The position numbers and the translations under genes were made by a program. The notes beneath the pieces are model-generated. The model did not search any database. It had not been told where the DNA came from and saw only the letters and a program-made list of their open reading frames with translations. 64,000 bases of DNA from an uncultured Clostridia bacterium (GTDB lineage Bacteria > Bacillota > Clostridia > Christensenellales > Borkfalkiaceae): assembly GCA_934278995.1 (NCBI GenBank), contig CAKQWM010000001.1, positions 62,001-126,000 on the forward strand, given 5' to 3'. This document shows, piece by piece, positions 1-7,775 of this stretch (positions within the stretch are counted from its first letter, which is position 1; the number at the start of each line of letters is the position of its first letter).

Positions 1-130
1 AAAATTTTTAAATTTATTTTTTCTTGCAATAATTTTTTCCAAAAATTGCAAAATAAGGAGGCAAAAATTAAAATTCGGCGATATAATGCGTGTTTACCGT
101 GTGTTTAAATTTGGTAAAACGCCTGATATA

Positions 131-556
131 TTATATGCGACAAAATCTGGAAAGTACCGAAAATCTCGCGTTTTCCACAAAAGACGAAAGATTTTTGAAA
201 TTATTTTTAAAAACCTCGATTTTTTGCCTGTTTTCGGCAAACTTTTTATAAAATTCCTCGTCGTTTAAATACAAAAAATCCACGTAGCATTGATGCGCTA
301 TAAAGTTTCTTGCGTTTTTGATCTGTTTTAAAATCGCGTAATCACGACTGCCGAATATCGGGTTGCCGTCGCTGTTATCGAGCGCGGAAAGGGCAACGAG
401 AACCGTACCTAAAGTTTCGCGTTTTACGAGATTGATGTTTTCGTTCATATCGCCTTTGAGCATTGCCGCGTAAATAATTTTTACGTCGTGTTCTATCCGT
501 TGGCAATACATTAAAGTTTCGCCGACCGCCATATTAAAGTTGTTGAGTTCGTTCAT
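131..556 (-). CDS. HEPN-like small protein
   Basis: 141-residue, mostly helical, soluble protein of unknown function. Near residues 81-88 it has the motif ARNFIAHQ, that is R-N-x3-H, which matches the RNxxxH active-site motif of HEPN-fold ribonucleases and antitoxin-linked toxins. The rest is charged and helical, with no membrane segment. The ATG has GAGGCG about 5 bases upstream. The 3' end of the frame lies near the window start and no MNT nucleotidyltransferase partner is visible on either side, although sequence left of base 1 is missing. It is divergent from the D-lactate dehydrogenase family gene. Family membership rests on the motif and helical character only; a structural HEPN without RNase activity, or an abortive-infection-type protein, is equally possible. 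Confidence 0.55.
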   Translation of the reverse strand: MNELNNFNMAVGETLMYCQRIEHDVKIIYAAMLKGDMNENINLVKRETLGTVLVALSALDNSDGNPIFGSRDYAILKQIKNARNFIAHQCYVDFLYLNDEEFYKKFAENRQKIEVFKNNFKNLSSFVENARFSVLSRFCRI

Positions 557-659
557 AATCGCCTCGCAAAATTCGGTTTATACCGAAATTATATCCTACT
601 TATAAAGTTTTTGCAAGCGCGCGCAAAGTTTTTCCGGTAACTTATCCGCCGTAAAGTCG

Positions 660-689
660 TTGACAGAAAATCAAAAGTCGTGCTAAAAT
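660..689 (+). promoter_or_regulatory. Sigma-A promoter of the D-LDH family gene
   Basis: TTGACA at 660-665, an 18-base spacer, then TAAAAT at 684-689 preceded by TG (extended -10). The ATG at 708 follows an AGAGG ribosome-binding site, giving a leader of roughly a dozen bases. Confidence 0.75.
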
Positions 690-707
690 ACATAAGAGGT
701 ACAAAAT

Positions 708-1739
708 ATGATTAAAATTGCTGTATTTGACGTAAAAGAATACGATAAAAAATATTTTGAAAAGTTTAAAGCCGACAATACGGAAGTAAGTTACTTCGAG
801 CCGAAACTCGACGAAAGCACTTGTCTTTTAGCGAAAGGTTTTGACGTTGTCGTTCCTTTCGTTAACGACGATATAAATAAAAAAGTGGTCGAATGCCTTT
901 ACGGTTACGGGGTAAAGTTAATCGCGTTAAGGTGCGCGGGGTTTAACAACGTTGACGTAAAAGCGTGTTACAAAAAAATACACGTCGTAAGAGTTCCTTC
1001 GTATTCGCCCGAAGCGGTTGCCGAACACGCGGCGGCGCTTTTGCTTACGTCTGTAAGAAGAATCCACAAAGCCTATAACCGCACGAGAGATTTTAATTTC
1101 AGTCTGGCGGGGCTTACGGGTTTCAATATTTACGGCAAGACCGTCGGCGTCGTCGGTACGGGCAGAATAGGCAAGTCGTTTATAAAAATCATGCAAGGTT
1201 TCGGCGCTCGTATTCTTGCATACGATAAATTTCCCGATCAGACGCTCGACGCGGAATACGTCGAACTCGAAACGCTTTTAAAAAATTCCGATATAATTTC
1301 CCTTCATTGTCCGCTTACCGACGAAACCTTCCATCTGATCGACGAAAAGGCTATTTCTTCGATGAAAAAAGGCGTGATGATAATAAACACCTCAAGAGGC
1401 GCCCTCATCGACGCGGAAGCGCTGTTAAACGGCATAAAGGAAAGAACGGTCGGCGGGGCGTGCCTTGACGTTTACGAAGAAGAATCCGACTTGTTTTTTG
1501 AAGATAAGTCGGGACATATTCTTGGCGACGACGTTTTGGCAAGGCTTTTATCTATGCCCAACGTAATAATTACGTCGCATCAGGCTTTTCTCACCGACGA
1601 GGCTCTTTCGGAAATTGCCAGAACCACGATAAAAAACGTTCTCGATTATTTCGACGATAAGCCTTTAACCAACGAGGTGTGTTACCGTTGCGAAAAAATG
1701 GAAGGATGCAAAAAGCAAAAAAGCAGTCGTTGTTTTTAG
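708..1739 (+). CDS. D-lactate dehydrogenase family 2-hydroxyacid dehydrogenase
   Basis: 343 residues, the normal length for NAD-dependent D-2-hydroxyacid dehydrogenases, which reduce 2-keto acids such as pyruvate to the D-hydroxy acid in the cytoplasm. The Rossmann motif G150-T-G-R-I-G155 is followed 20 residues later by an acidic D173. The catalytic triad is readable as R230 (NTSRG), E257/E258 (DVYEEE) and H291 (SHQAFLT). The spacing and the SHQAFLT signature fit fermentative D-LDH (LdhA) rather than phosphoglycerate dehydrogenase. Unusual: the C-terminus carries a short Cys-rich tail (C325, C328, C334, C342). A consensus promoter and an AGAGG site support the start. It appears monocistronic. 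Substrate is inferred, so no symbol is given. Confidence 0.88.
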   Translation: MIKIAVFDVKEYDKKYFEKFKADNTEVSYFEPKLDESTCLLAKGFDVVVPFVNDDINKKVVECLYGYGVKLIALRCAGFNNVDVKACYKKIHVVRVPSYSPEAVAEHAAALLLTSVRRIHKAYNRTRDFNFSLAGLTGFNIYGKTVGVVGTGRIGKSFIKIMQGFGARILAYDKFPDQTLDAEYVELETLLKNSDIISLHCPLTDETFHLIDEKAISSMKKGVMIINTSRGALIDAEALLNGIKERTVGGACLDVYEEESDLFFEDKSGHILGDDVLARLLSMPNVIITSHQAFLTDEALSEIARTTIKNVLDYFDDKPLTNEVCYRCEKMEGCKKQKSSRCF

Positions 1740-1885
1740 CGTAAAACCGTAAACGCGACGAAATTAACTATTCAGCGGGGTTTCCCGTAACTTTACCGCT
1801 TGAAGATAAAGAAAATTGCTACAAAAAAGCAGTAAAAAACGACCGCTAAAGCGCGTCCCCATTAGGGATTTTTTAGTACATTGTA

Positions 1886-1919
1886 AAAGGGTAGCAAATT
1901 TTGCTACCCTTTGTCTTTT
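1886..1919 (+). terminator. Intrinsic terminator
   Basis: Near-perfect stem AAAGGGTAGCAAA / TTTGCTACCCTTT followed by GTCTTTTTT. It sits just inside the left end of element E1. It could end transcription of the D-LDH family gene (stop at 1739) or insulate the element; E2 has a hairpin at the same relative place. Confidence 0.75.
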
Positions 1920-1951
1920 TTGCTTTGCAAAAACACACGACATTGCTTGCA

Positions 1952-1971
1952 AAGTATAGTGTGCTATACTT
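1952..1971. repeat. 20-bp palindrome, inverted copy of 7491-7510
   Basis: AAGTATAGTGTGCTATACTT: 8-bp arms around TGTG. Its exact reverse complement occurs at 7491-7510 in element E2. In both elements it lies downstream of the cargo gene. Read on the minus strand, the CACAC arm pairs with GTGTG further on before a T run, so it looks like a degenerate copy of the cargo terminator that is clear in E2. Confidence 0.7.
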
Positions 1972-2137
1972 CAATTTTTTATACAACTAATTATATGGGC
2001 AAATTCTATTTCCTTTACCTCTATATTAGTAAACCCTATCTGTCTCAAAAGCCCACATATTGTATTCGGATAATAATTTCCCGTCTAAAACAGGATCGTT
2101 GCCGTTTTCTATAAGTAAATCGTAATGTTTTGAAACG

Positions 2138-2494
2138 TTAATCATTTTTTGCCTTTAAGGTTTTACAAGAAGAAATTAGCATTTTTCTTATAACCCCACA
2201 ATCGTTATTAAGTTTTTTATATTGTTTTTCTTCTATATAACCTGTTTCAAATAATAGTTCTAACCAATATTCGCTCTCAAAACATTCTTTTAATGCTATT
2301 TCTAGCTTTGAAATAAAGTCTGCCGTTCCTTGTGCGTATTGCGCTTCGTGGATATTTGCGCCGATACTTGTTCCTGAACGTAGTAATTGATTGGATAATA
2401 CACTCTCTTTTTTATTTATCTTGATTTCCTTTGTAAGGAATACTATGTTTTTTGCAAATTCTTTTGCTTTTTCTCTTATAATGCTTTCACTCAT
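2138..2494 (-). CDS. Four-helix-bundle protein (23S rRNA intervening-sequence / S23 family)
   Basis: 118 residues from the ATG at 2494. The sequence LLRSGTSIGANIHEA and the following helices with ECFESEYWLELL match the family called four helix bundle protein or 23S rRNA intervening-sequence protein, also related to Avd of diversity-generating retroelements. Biochemical role is unknown; members are found inside rRNA insertions and scattered in genomes. Start choice: a TTG 15 bases upstream overlaps the predicted -10 (TATAAT, minus strand 2506-2501, -35 TTTACT at 2529-2524, spacer 17), so the ATG, six bases after the -10, is more likely, giving a leaderless mRNA without Shine-Dalgarno. It is the sole gene of element E1 and lies in the opposite orientation to the cargo gene of E2. 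Confidence 0.85.
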   Translation of the reverse strand: MSESIIREKAKEFAKNIVFLTKEIKINKKESVLSNQLLRSGTSIGANIHEAQYAQGTADFISKLEIALKECFESEYWLELLFETGYIEEKQYKKLNNDCGVIRKMLISSCKTLKAKND

Positions 2495-2529
2495 GTAGTT
2501 ATTATACAATAAATTAAGTTTTTAGTAAA

Positions 2530-2745
2530 GTGATATTTTTTGCTTTGCAAACAGTTATATTTTCAGAACAAGTCTAAAAGTTATATTTCGACTTTCAGCC
2601 GAAGTTATATTATATTTGCCTTAACTTCTCTTGAAGAGAGAAATAACACTTTGCTGAAAGCAAAATATAACTGCGTTAGCAATATAACTTGCCGTAGGGC
2701 AAATATAGTTGCGGCGTAGCGATAAATCCCTATCGCCACGCCGCT
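2530..2745. repeat. Mini-hairpin array of element E1
   Basis: A chain of short hairpins separated by copies of GTTATATT or AGTGATAT and their complements. Readable hairpins include TTTGCTTTGCAAA, TTCGACTTTCAGCCGAA, TGCGTTAGCA, TTGCCGTAGGGCAA and the terminal GCGGCGTAGCGATA hairpin. The array at 7561-7775 has the same order, with changed but still paired stems. Confidence 0.65.
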
Positions 2746-2768
2746 AAACCGGTCGTTTTTACGTTTAG

Positions 2769-4406
2769 TTACCAAATTACGGGTTCGCCGTCAACGTAGC
2801 GCCAAAAGTCGCCTTCGTCGGTCGGATACCCCCGGCTATAAAAATAAACTTTTGCAAAAGTCAGTTCGTCGCTTGCCGAAAACACCTGTTTTACCGTTTC
2901 GTATTCCTCGGCTGTTCCGTAGAAGAACAAAGTGTCGAGCGATTTACAGCCGTCGAAGGCGGATGCTGCTAAAGACGATATGGTTTTCGGCGCGACCACG
3001 TATTTCAACGCCGCGCAATTTCTGAAGGCGTTTTCGGAAACGGTAGTCGTTTCTTCCGGTAAAATTATCGATTTTAAACTTACGCAACCGTCGAAAATCG
3101 ACTCGGGAAAGATTTTTAAAACGGGCGAAACGGTTACGGTTTCAAGCGCGGCGCAATCGGCGAAAATAAACGAACCCGCCAACATGCAATATTCGCCGAG
3201 TTCAATCGTTTTTAACTCCTTCAGCCTTGCGAAAGCGTAACTGCTTAAAGTAACGTATAAAGTTTTGTATAAACCTAACCCGTAAGACTCTTTTTCAGAG
3301 GCGTCGAAGCGTTCTTGTTCAACAAAGGAAGAACCGAAGTAAAACCGATTATTATAGGAACGATTATTTATATTTTTGTAAAGCACGGTGATTCTGCTGC
3401 AATTGGTTAAACCGAAAATAACGGAAGTGTAACTGAAAACGTCCTTTCCTATTACGTATTCCGTCCTGTAATGCATTTTTACATTTTGAAGATTATAGCA
3501 CCCTCTGAAAGCGTAATCGTCGAGTATTTTTACCGAGTCGGGCAACGTTATTTCAGACAATATCTGTTCGGTAAAGTTTTTAACTTTTGCGGTTTCGTCA
3601 ATTAGAGCGTCAAAAGCGCTTTTACCTATTACTTCGAGTCCATCCGGAAAATTAAGGCTTCTTAACGCGCAACAGGCAAACGCTTTATCTTTTATTTGCT
3701 TTAAATTTTTAGAAAGTTTTACGGTTTTAAGTCTTTTGCAACCGTAAAAAGCGCCTTCGTCGATTTCGGTAACGCCGTCGGGTATTTCGATTTTTTCAAC
3801 ACGAATATTGTAAGAAAAAGCGCTTTTTCCGACGTAACGCAAAAAAGAAGGCAAAATAAAGCCTTGCGTTTTATCGTTGCAAAACTTTTCGGAGAAAACG
3901 TCCGCTTCGTCGTTTTTGGCAGAACCGTCAAATCCGTGGTCTTTTATTTCTACGACGGGTAAACCGCAAAACTTATCGGGAAGCATCATTATGCCCGTTA
4001 TATCGGCGTTGCCTTTTGAAAGCGCGTATCCGCTACCGTCTTCGGTAAGGGTAAAACAATAACCTTTTTCGTCGTAACCCGAGGAAACGGGGGAGGATAC
4101 TTTCAGTAAGTATTCGGCGTAGTCGGAATCTTTTCTTTTATCTTTTAATACGGCTTTTATTTTTACGTTAAACTCGGTTTTTAAAGGCAGGGTTTTAAAA
4201 TCGAAACGATTGTCTTCGGTAAAAAACTCCTTTCCGTCGATAAAAACAGCATAACCGTCTGTGCCTTCTACCGCGTCCCAACTAAGAACAAGGTCGGTTT
4301 CGTTTAAATTTTCGGGCGCGGAAAGTTTATCGCCCCCGCAACCCGTAATTACGACTAAAACACATAGCGCAAAAGTCGCAAATATGGTGATAATTATTTT
4401 TTTCAT
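2769..4406 (-). CDS. LRR (BspA-type) surface lipoprotein A
   Basis: 545 residues. Lipoprotein signal peptide 1-22 with lipobox ITG-C23. Residues 28-105 resemble a fibronectin-III-like unit (LSWDAVEGTDGYAVFIDG). From about 130 to 520 there are LRR_5/BspA-type repeats of the form G-x-x-a-F-x-x-C-x-x-L-x-x-V-x-L-P. The last residues, EGDFWRYVDGEPVIW, form a C-terminal signature shared with the upstream paralogue and the 1273-residue protein. BspA-like proteins are typically exposed adhesins; here it is probably anchored by lipid in the single membrane. It lies 87 bp downstream of the paralogue on the same strand, likely in one operon. GAGAGTGAAG precedes the ATG. Ligand unknown. Confidence 0.85.
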   Translation of the reverse strand: MKKIIITIFATFALCVLVVITGCGGDKLSAPENLNETDLVLSWDAVEGTDGYAVFIDGKEFFTEDNRFDFKTLPLKTEFNVKIKAVLKDKRKDSDYAEYLLKVSSPVSSGYDEKGYCFTLTEDGSGYALSKGNADITGIMMLPDKFCGLPVVEIKDHGFDGSAKNDEADVFSEKFCNDKTQGFILPSFLRYVGKSAFSYNIRVEKIEIPDGVTEIDEGAFYGCKRLKTVKLSKNLKQIKDKAFACCALRSLNFPDGLEVIGKSAFDALIDETAKVKNFTEQILSEITLPDSVKILDDYAFRGCYNLQNVKMHYRTEYVIGKDVFSYTSVIFGLTNCSRITVLYKNINNRSYNNRFYFGSSFVEQERFDASEKESYGLGLYKTLYVTLSSYAFARLKELKTIELGEYCMLAGSFIFADCAALETVTVSPVLKIFPESIFDGCVSLKSIILPEETTTVSENAFRNCAALKYVVAPKTISSLAASAFDGCKSLDTLFFYGTAEEYETVKQVFSASDELTFAKVYFYSRGYPTDEGDFWRYVDGEPVIW

Positions 4407-4493
4407 TCTTCACTCTCAAAAAATCTTATATATTTAATCGGCGAGCCGATTATTTTCGTTAACGTAAAAGCGACGGTAAAAATAACGTTACAA

Positions 4494-6242
4494 TTACCAA
4501 ATTGTGGGGACGCCGTCAACGTAACGCCAAAAGTTACCTTCGGCGGTCGGTTTTTTTTCGGAATAAGTATATATTTTTGCGGTTTCGTTAAAATCAACCA
4601 AAAAATACGGAGAAGAATCCGAAAAATTATCCCATTCGCCTTTGCTCCCCGTGTAAAATACGGATTCAAGAGAAGCACAATTTTTAAAAGGGGCGTAATT
4701 GCCGACAGTAAGGCTTTTAGGCAAGATCACCGTTTTTAAAGAAGAACAACCACTGAAAGCCCAATTCCCTATAGAAATTAAACCTTCGGGAAGAATCAGT
4801 TCTTTTAAGGAATGACATTCTCTGAAGCACCTATTACCAATAGAAATAACTCCTTCGGGCAAAGACACTTCTTTCAGAGAAGTGCAATTTTGAAAAGCAT
4901 CTTCTTCTATAGTGACTACACCGTCGGGAATAATAATTTGGGTGAGTTTGTAATCTCCAACAAATGTTCTTGCTAAAATAAGCGTTAAATCGGACGGCAA
5001 TACGACTTCTTCAAGAGCCGCGCACATTGCAAATGAAGAACCACCGCTCAACTTTATTCCGTCGCCGATAATTATTCTTTTAAGTTTTGTATTTGAAAAG
5101 GCGGCTCCTGCGACGTATAGTTTAGTATCCGCAGGCTTGCGCAACTCATAAGTTTCGGTTTCCGCGTCGTTATATTTCCACAATAAGGCGTATTTTTCCA
5201 TTTTTCCGTCAACTGTTTTTTCGCCCGTTATAAAATGCGCGCCGGGTTCGTCGGTGTCGAGTAAAGTTTTTGAAAAAGAGGATTTGTTTGCATATTCTAA
5301 ATTTTCACACAAAAACGTTACCTCTTTTAGTCTTGTACAGCCCATAAAAGCGCGCGCGCCTATAAATTTAACAGTACTCGGCAACACGAGTTTTTCAAAA
5401 GACTGTTCGGTATATACAGGAAGGTCGTTGTAATAATTTGTAACGAAAGCGTCAAAAGCGGAGTAGCCTATATACTCCAGACCTTCGGGTAAATATAGGT
5501 CTTTAAGCGCGCAACGGGTGAAAGCACCGGATAATATAGACTTTAAATTTTTCGGCAGTTTAATTTTGGCAAGGCGCTTGCATCCGAAAAACGCCGAGTC
5601 GCCTATTTCGGTTACCGTATCCGGGAAAACGACCTCCTCTATTCTTACTAAATGCTTGAAGGAAAGATTTCCGAGATACTTTAAACGGGACGGTAACGTA
5701 ACGCCGGTAGTTACGGTGTTGCAATAAGCCTCGGTAATGCAATCCACGTACAGGCTTTCCGACGCGTTAAAGGCTTTTTCCGCTATCCCTATTACGGGCA
5801 AGCCGTCGTAATAATCGGGCAAAACGAGTTCTCCTTCTATATCGGCGTTACCCCGCGACAGTTCGTAACCCTCGTCGTTTACGAGGGTGTAAAAAAAGCC
5901 TTTATCGTCGTATCCGCTTTCTTTGGGTTCGGTTATAACGAAAGATATTTCCGACCAATCGGAATTGTTTTTTCCGTCGGCGACAGACATAACTTCTACG
6001 GTATAGTTTTTATATACGCCCGTTTTGGAAAAATCGAAAAAACAATCTTTTACTTCATACTCTTTATCATCGAAAAACACGACGTAACTATCGGCGTCTT
6101 CCACGGCGTTCCAATATAAAGTTCTGTTTTCAAAACGCAAGTTTTCGGGGGCTGAAAGCGTGGCTGTTTTACAACCGAGAAAAAAAGAAAGACAGATTAT
6201 AGCGATTATTCCGAAAACAAGCGGTAAAATAAAACGTTTCAT
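4494..6242 (-). CDS. LRR (BspA-type) surface lipoprotein B
   Basis: 582 residues, paralogue of the downstream gene. Signal peptide with lipobox FLG-C24, a fibronectin-like segment near 30-105 (LYWNAVEDADSYVVFFDD), then a long LRR_5 array (repeated L-P-E-G-L-x-x-I-G-x-x-A-F-x-x-C) and the C-terminal signature EGNFWRYVDGVPTIW. Probably an exposed binding protein. The promoter is at 6335-6363. There is no Shine-Dalgarno in the normal place: AAGGA lies about 28 bases upstream, separated from the ATG by a perfect 17-base palindrome (6252-6268). No alternative in-frame start is seen upstream, and the signal peptide supports this ATG. First gene of a two-gene operon. Confidence 0.85.
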   Translation of the reverse strand: MKRFILPLVFGIIAIICLSFFLGCKTATLSAPENLRFENRTLYWNAVEDADSYVVFFDDKEYEVKDCFFDFSKTGVYKNYTVEVMSVADGKNNSDWSEISFVITEPKESGYDDKGFFYTLVNDEGYELSRGNADIEGELVLPDYYDGLPVIGIAEKAFNASESLYVDCITEAYCNTVTTGVTLPSRLKYLGNLSFKHLVRIEEVVFPDTVTEIGDSAFFGCKRLAKIKLPKNLKSILSGAFTRCALKDLYLPEGLEYIGYSAFDAFVTNYYNDLPVYTEQSFEKLVLPSTVKFIGARAFMGCTRLKEVTFLCENLEYANKSSFSKTLLDTDEPGAHFITGEKTVDGKMEKYALLWKYNDAETETYELRKPADTKLYVAGAAFSNTKLKRIIIGDGIKLSGGSSFAMCAALEEVVLPSDLTLILARTFVGDYKLTQIIIPDGVVTIEEDAFQNCTSLKEVSLPEGVISIGNRCFRECHSLKELILPEGLISIGNWAFSGCSSLKTVILPKSLTVGNYAPFKNCASLESVFYTGSKGEWDNFSDSSPYFLVDFNETAKIYTYSEKKPTAEGNFWRYVDGVPTIW

Positions 6243-6251
6243 ATTTTATAT

Positions 6252-6268
6252 CGGCAAATAATTTGCCG
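6252..6268 (-). promoter_or_regulatory. Hairpin between Shine-Dalgarno and start codon
   Basis: CGGCAAATAATTTGCCG is a perfect palindrome just upstream of the lipoprotein B start. AAGGA lies on its 5' side. If the hairpin forms, the effective spacing from AAGGA to ATG becomes about 9 bases. Alternatively it is a protein-binding dyad. Confidence 0.5.
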
Positions 6269-6334
6269 TCCTTATAAAGTCGGTTAAGAAGCAAGTGTTT
6301 TCATTGCAAAAACACCTGTTTTTATTTTACAACC

Positions 6335-6363
6335 ATAATAACATAAAAAATCTTCTTTGTCAA
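6335..6363 (-). promoter_or_regulatory. Sigma-A promoter of the LRR lipoprotein operon
   Basis: On the minus strand: TTGACA (6363-6358), a 17-base spacer, TATTAT (6340-6335). It drives the two lipoprotein genes; the leader is about 85 bases and contains the SD-hairpin arrangement. Confidence 0.75.
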
Positions 6364-6538
6364 TACTAAACGACAAAAAATAAACGAAAAAAGTCGAAAA
6401 CGGAACGATAATTCAAAAAGCGAAATTCGACGAAATAACCTCTTATAAAAAAAGGATTCTTTACAAAAGCAAAAAACGATTAAGAAAAAACGACCGGAAA
6501 ATGGCGCGTCCCATAGGGATAAAAATTAAAAAATTTAG

Positions 6539-6573
6539 GAGACTCGGCTTTTTTAAACCGAGTTCTCTTTTTT
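6539..6573 (+). terminator. Intrinsic terminator inside E2
   Basis: GAGACTCGG / CCGAGTTCTC stem with a loop of about 10 bases, then TTTTTT. Same relative position as 1886-1919 in E1; may insulate the cargo from readthrough. Confidence 0.75.
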
Positions 6574-6587
6574 CCGCACAAAACAAC

Positions 6588-6616
6588 TTGAAGTTTTATT
6601 GCTTTTATGTTATCAT
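6588..6616 (+). promoter_or_regulatory. Promoter of the methyltransferase cargo gene
   Basis: TTGAAG (6588-6593), 17-base spacer, TATCAT (6611-6616). The cargo therefore brings its own promoter and, at 7497-7538, its own terminator. Confidence 0.6.
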
Positions 6617-6652
6617 AAACTTACCGATAAATAAGAATATGCAGGCAAATAT

Positions 6653-7438
6653 ATGAATAGTGTAAATAAAACATTGTACATACCTTTATACGGTAAGTCC
6701 TATGTAAGTAAAAAAGGATTGTTTCTGAATGATAAAAAAGCCGAAGAAATTTGGGAAACGGAAGGATTTTCTCTTAAAGGGAAATCCAAATCCAAATGGC
6801 TTGCTTACTACATGGGCGTTCGCTCTGCCGTGTTTGACGAATGGTTAAAACAACAAATGGCAGATACGCCGAATGCGGTAGTCATTCATATCGGTTGCGG
6901 AATGGATAGCCGAGTTATAAGGGTCGGAACGGAAAATCATAAGTGGTACGACGTGGATTTTTCGGAAGTAATTGAAGAAAGAAAACAATATTATGCCGAA
7001 TCGGATAACTACATAATGATTGCAGGCGATGCAAGAGATTGTAGTTGGCTGACAACTGTTAAGAAAAGCAAATCTGCAATTGTTGTTATGGAAGGCGTGA
7101 GTATGTACTTGACGATTGAGGAAATGCGAAGGCTGATAGATAGTCTGTGTTCTCGTTTTGAGCAGATTGCGCTTCTGGTAGATTGCTATACTTCTTTTGC
7201 CGCTAAAATGTCGAAGCGAAGAAATCCTATCAATGACGTGGGCGTAACCGAAGTTTATGGCATAGATAATCCGAGAGTTTATCAAAGCGAGAAACTTACT
7301 TTTGTAAAAGAACACACGATGATACCGCAAAAATATATAGACGAATTGAAAGGATTTGAAAGATTTATTTTTGCAAAACTTTATGCGGGTAGCTTTTCAA
7401 AAAAACTGTATCGCTTATTTGAATACAAAAAACAATAA
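6653..7438 (+). CDS. Class I SAM-dependent O-methyltransferase, PPM1/LCM (COG3315-like)
   Basis: 261 residues. The motif HIGCGMDSR near residue 81 is the SAM-binding glycine loop with the Arg typical of leucine-carboxyl-methyltransferase/Tcm-type enzymes. WYDVDFSEVIEER is motif II with its acidic ribose ligand, and VVMEGVSMYL is the characteristic post-motif. Members O-methylate small molecules or carboxylates; the substrate here is unknown. Sole gene of element E2, with its own promoter and a strong terminator; the ribosome-binding site is weak (CAGG). The C-terminus is complete. No biosynthetic partner lies nearby, consistent with a stand-alone cargo gene. Confidence 0.85.
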   Translation: MNSVNKTLYIPLYGKSYVSKKGLFLNDKKAEEIWETEGFSLKGKSKSKWLAYYMGVRSAVFDEWLKQQMADTPNAVVIHIGCGMDSRVIRVGTENHKWYDVDFSEVIEERKQYYAESDNYIMIAGDARDCSWLTTVKKSKSAIVVMEGVSMYLTIEEMRRLIDSLCSRFEQIALLVDCYTSFAAKMSKRRNPINDVGVTEVYGIDNPRVYQSEKLTFVKEHTMIPQKYIDELKGFERFIFAKLYAGSFSKKLYRLFEYKKQ

Positions 7439-7496
7439 CCGACAACTTCTGATTTGTAGGGTTATTCCCCCTTGTGGAAAACGCTTTCAAAAGTAT

Positions 7497-7538
7497 AGCA
7501 CACTATACTTCGCAGTCGCGAAGCGTAGTGTGCTTTTC
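7497..7538 (+). terminator. Cargo terminator of E2
   Basis: 17-bp stem with two mismatches: AGCACACTATACTTCGC (7497-7513), loop AGTC, GCGAAGCGTAGTGTGCT (7518-7534), then TTTT. The left arm overlaps the 20-bp palindrome 7491-7510 shared with E1. Confidence 0.8.
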
Positions 7539-7560
7539 TTATCCACAAAAGACTATTGAG

Positions 7561-7775
7561 TTAAGTTATATTTTCATCCTTGCGGCTAAAAGTGATATGC
7601 AAGGGATTTGCGTTATATTTTGACTTAAAGTCAAAGTTATATTATATTTGCCTTAACTTCTCTCAATAGAGAAAAGTATCACTTTGCGTAAGCAAAATAT
7701 CACGCCGAAGGCATATCACTTGCCGAAAGGCAAATATAGTTGCGGCGTAGCGAAAATCTCTATCGCTACGCCGCT
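7561..7775. repeat. Mini-hairpin array of element E2
   Basis: Same arrangement as 2530-2745: GTTATATT/AGTGATAT spacers with short stems, for example TTGACTTAAAGTCAA, TTTGCGTAAGCAAAA, GCCGAAGGC, TTGCCGAAAGGCAA, and a GCGGCGTAGCGA terminal hairpin. Stem sequences differ from E1 but pairing is kept. Confidence 0.65.

Larger units (their letters stand above)
1834..2761. mobile_element. Cargo element E1 (inverted ends, four-helix-bundle gene inside)
   Basis: The segment begins with AAAAAACGACCG (1834-1845) and ends with CGGTCGTTTTT (2750-2760), inverted copies. Inside the left end is GCGCGTCCCCATTAGGGATT (1851-1870). The right end has a GCGGCGTAGCGATA...TATCGCCACGCCGC hairpin (about 2711-2743). 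Element 6485-7791 has the same architecture: same end motifs, an early terminator hairpin, one gene, a shared 20-bp palindrome and a mini-hairpin array. It ends 8 bp before the stop codon of the LRR lipoprotein gene. No transposase or integrase is encoded. I cannot see a clear target-site duplication. The name is descriptive; I do not recognise a catalogued family. Confidence 0.6.

Noticed and set aside
86..268. 60-codon plus-strand frame with GGAGG some distance upstream
   Set aside because: Lies antisense to the HEPN-like gene, the GGAGG spacing is too long, and the sequence is low-complexity basic.
4403..4678. 91-codon minus-strand frame between the LRR genes
   Set aside because: Largely a frame-shifted shadow of lipoprotein B's 3' end.
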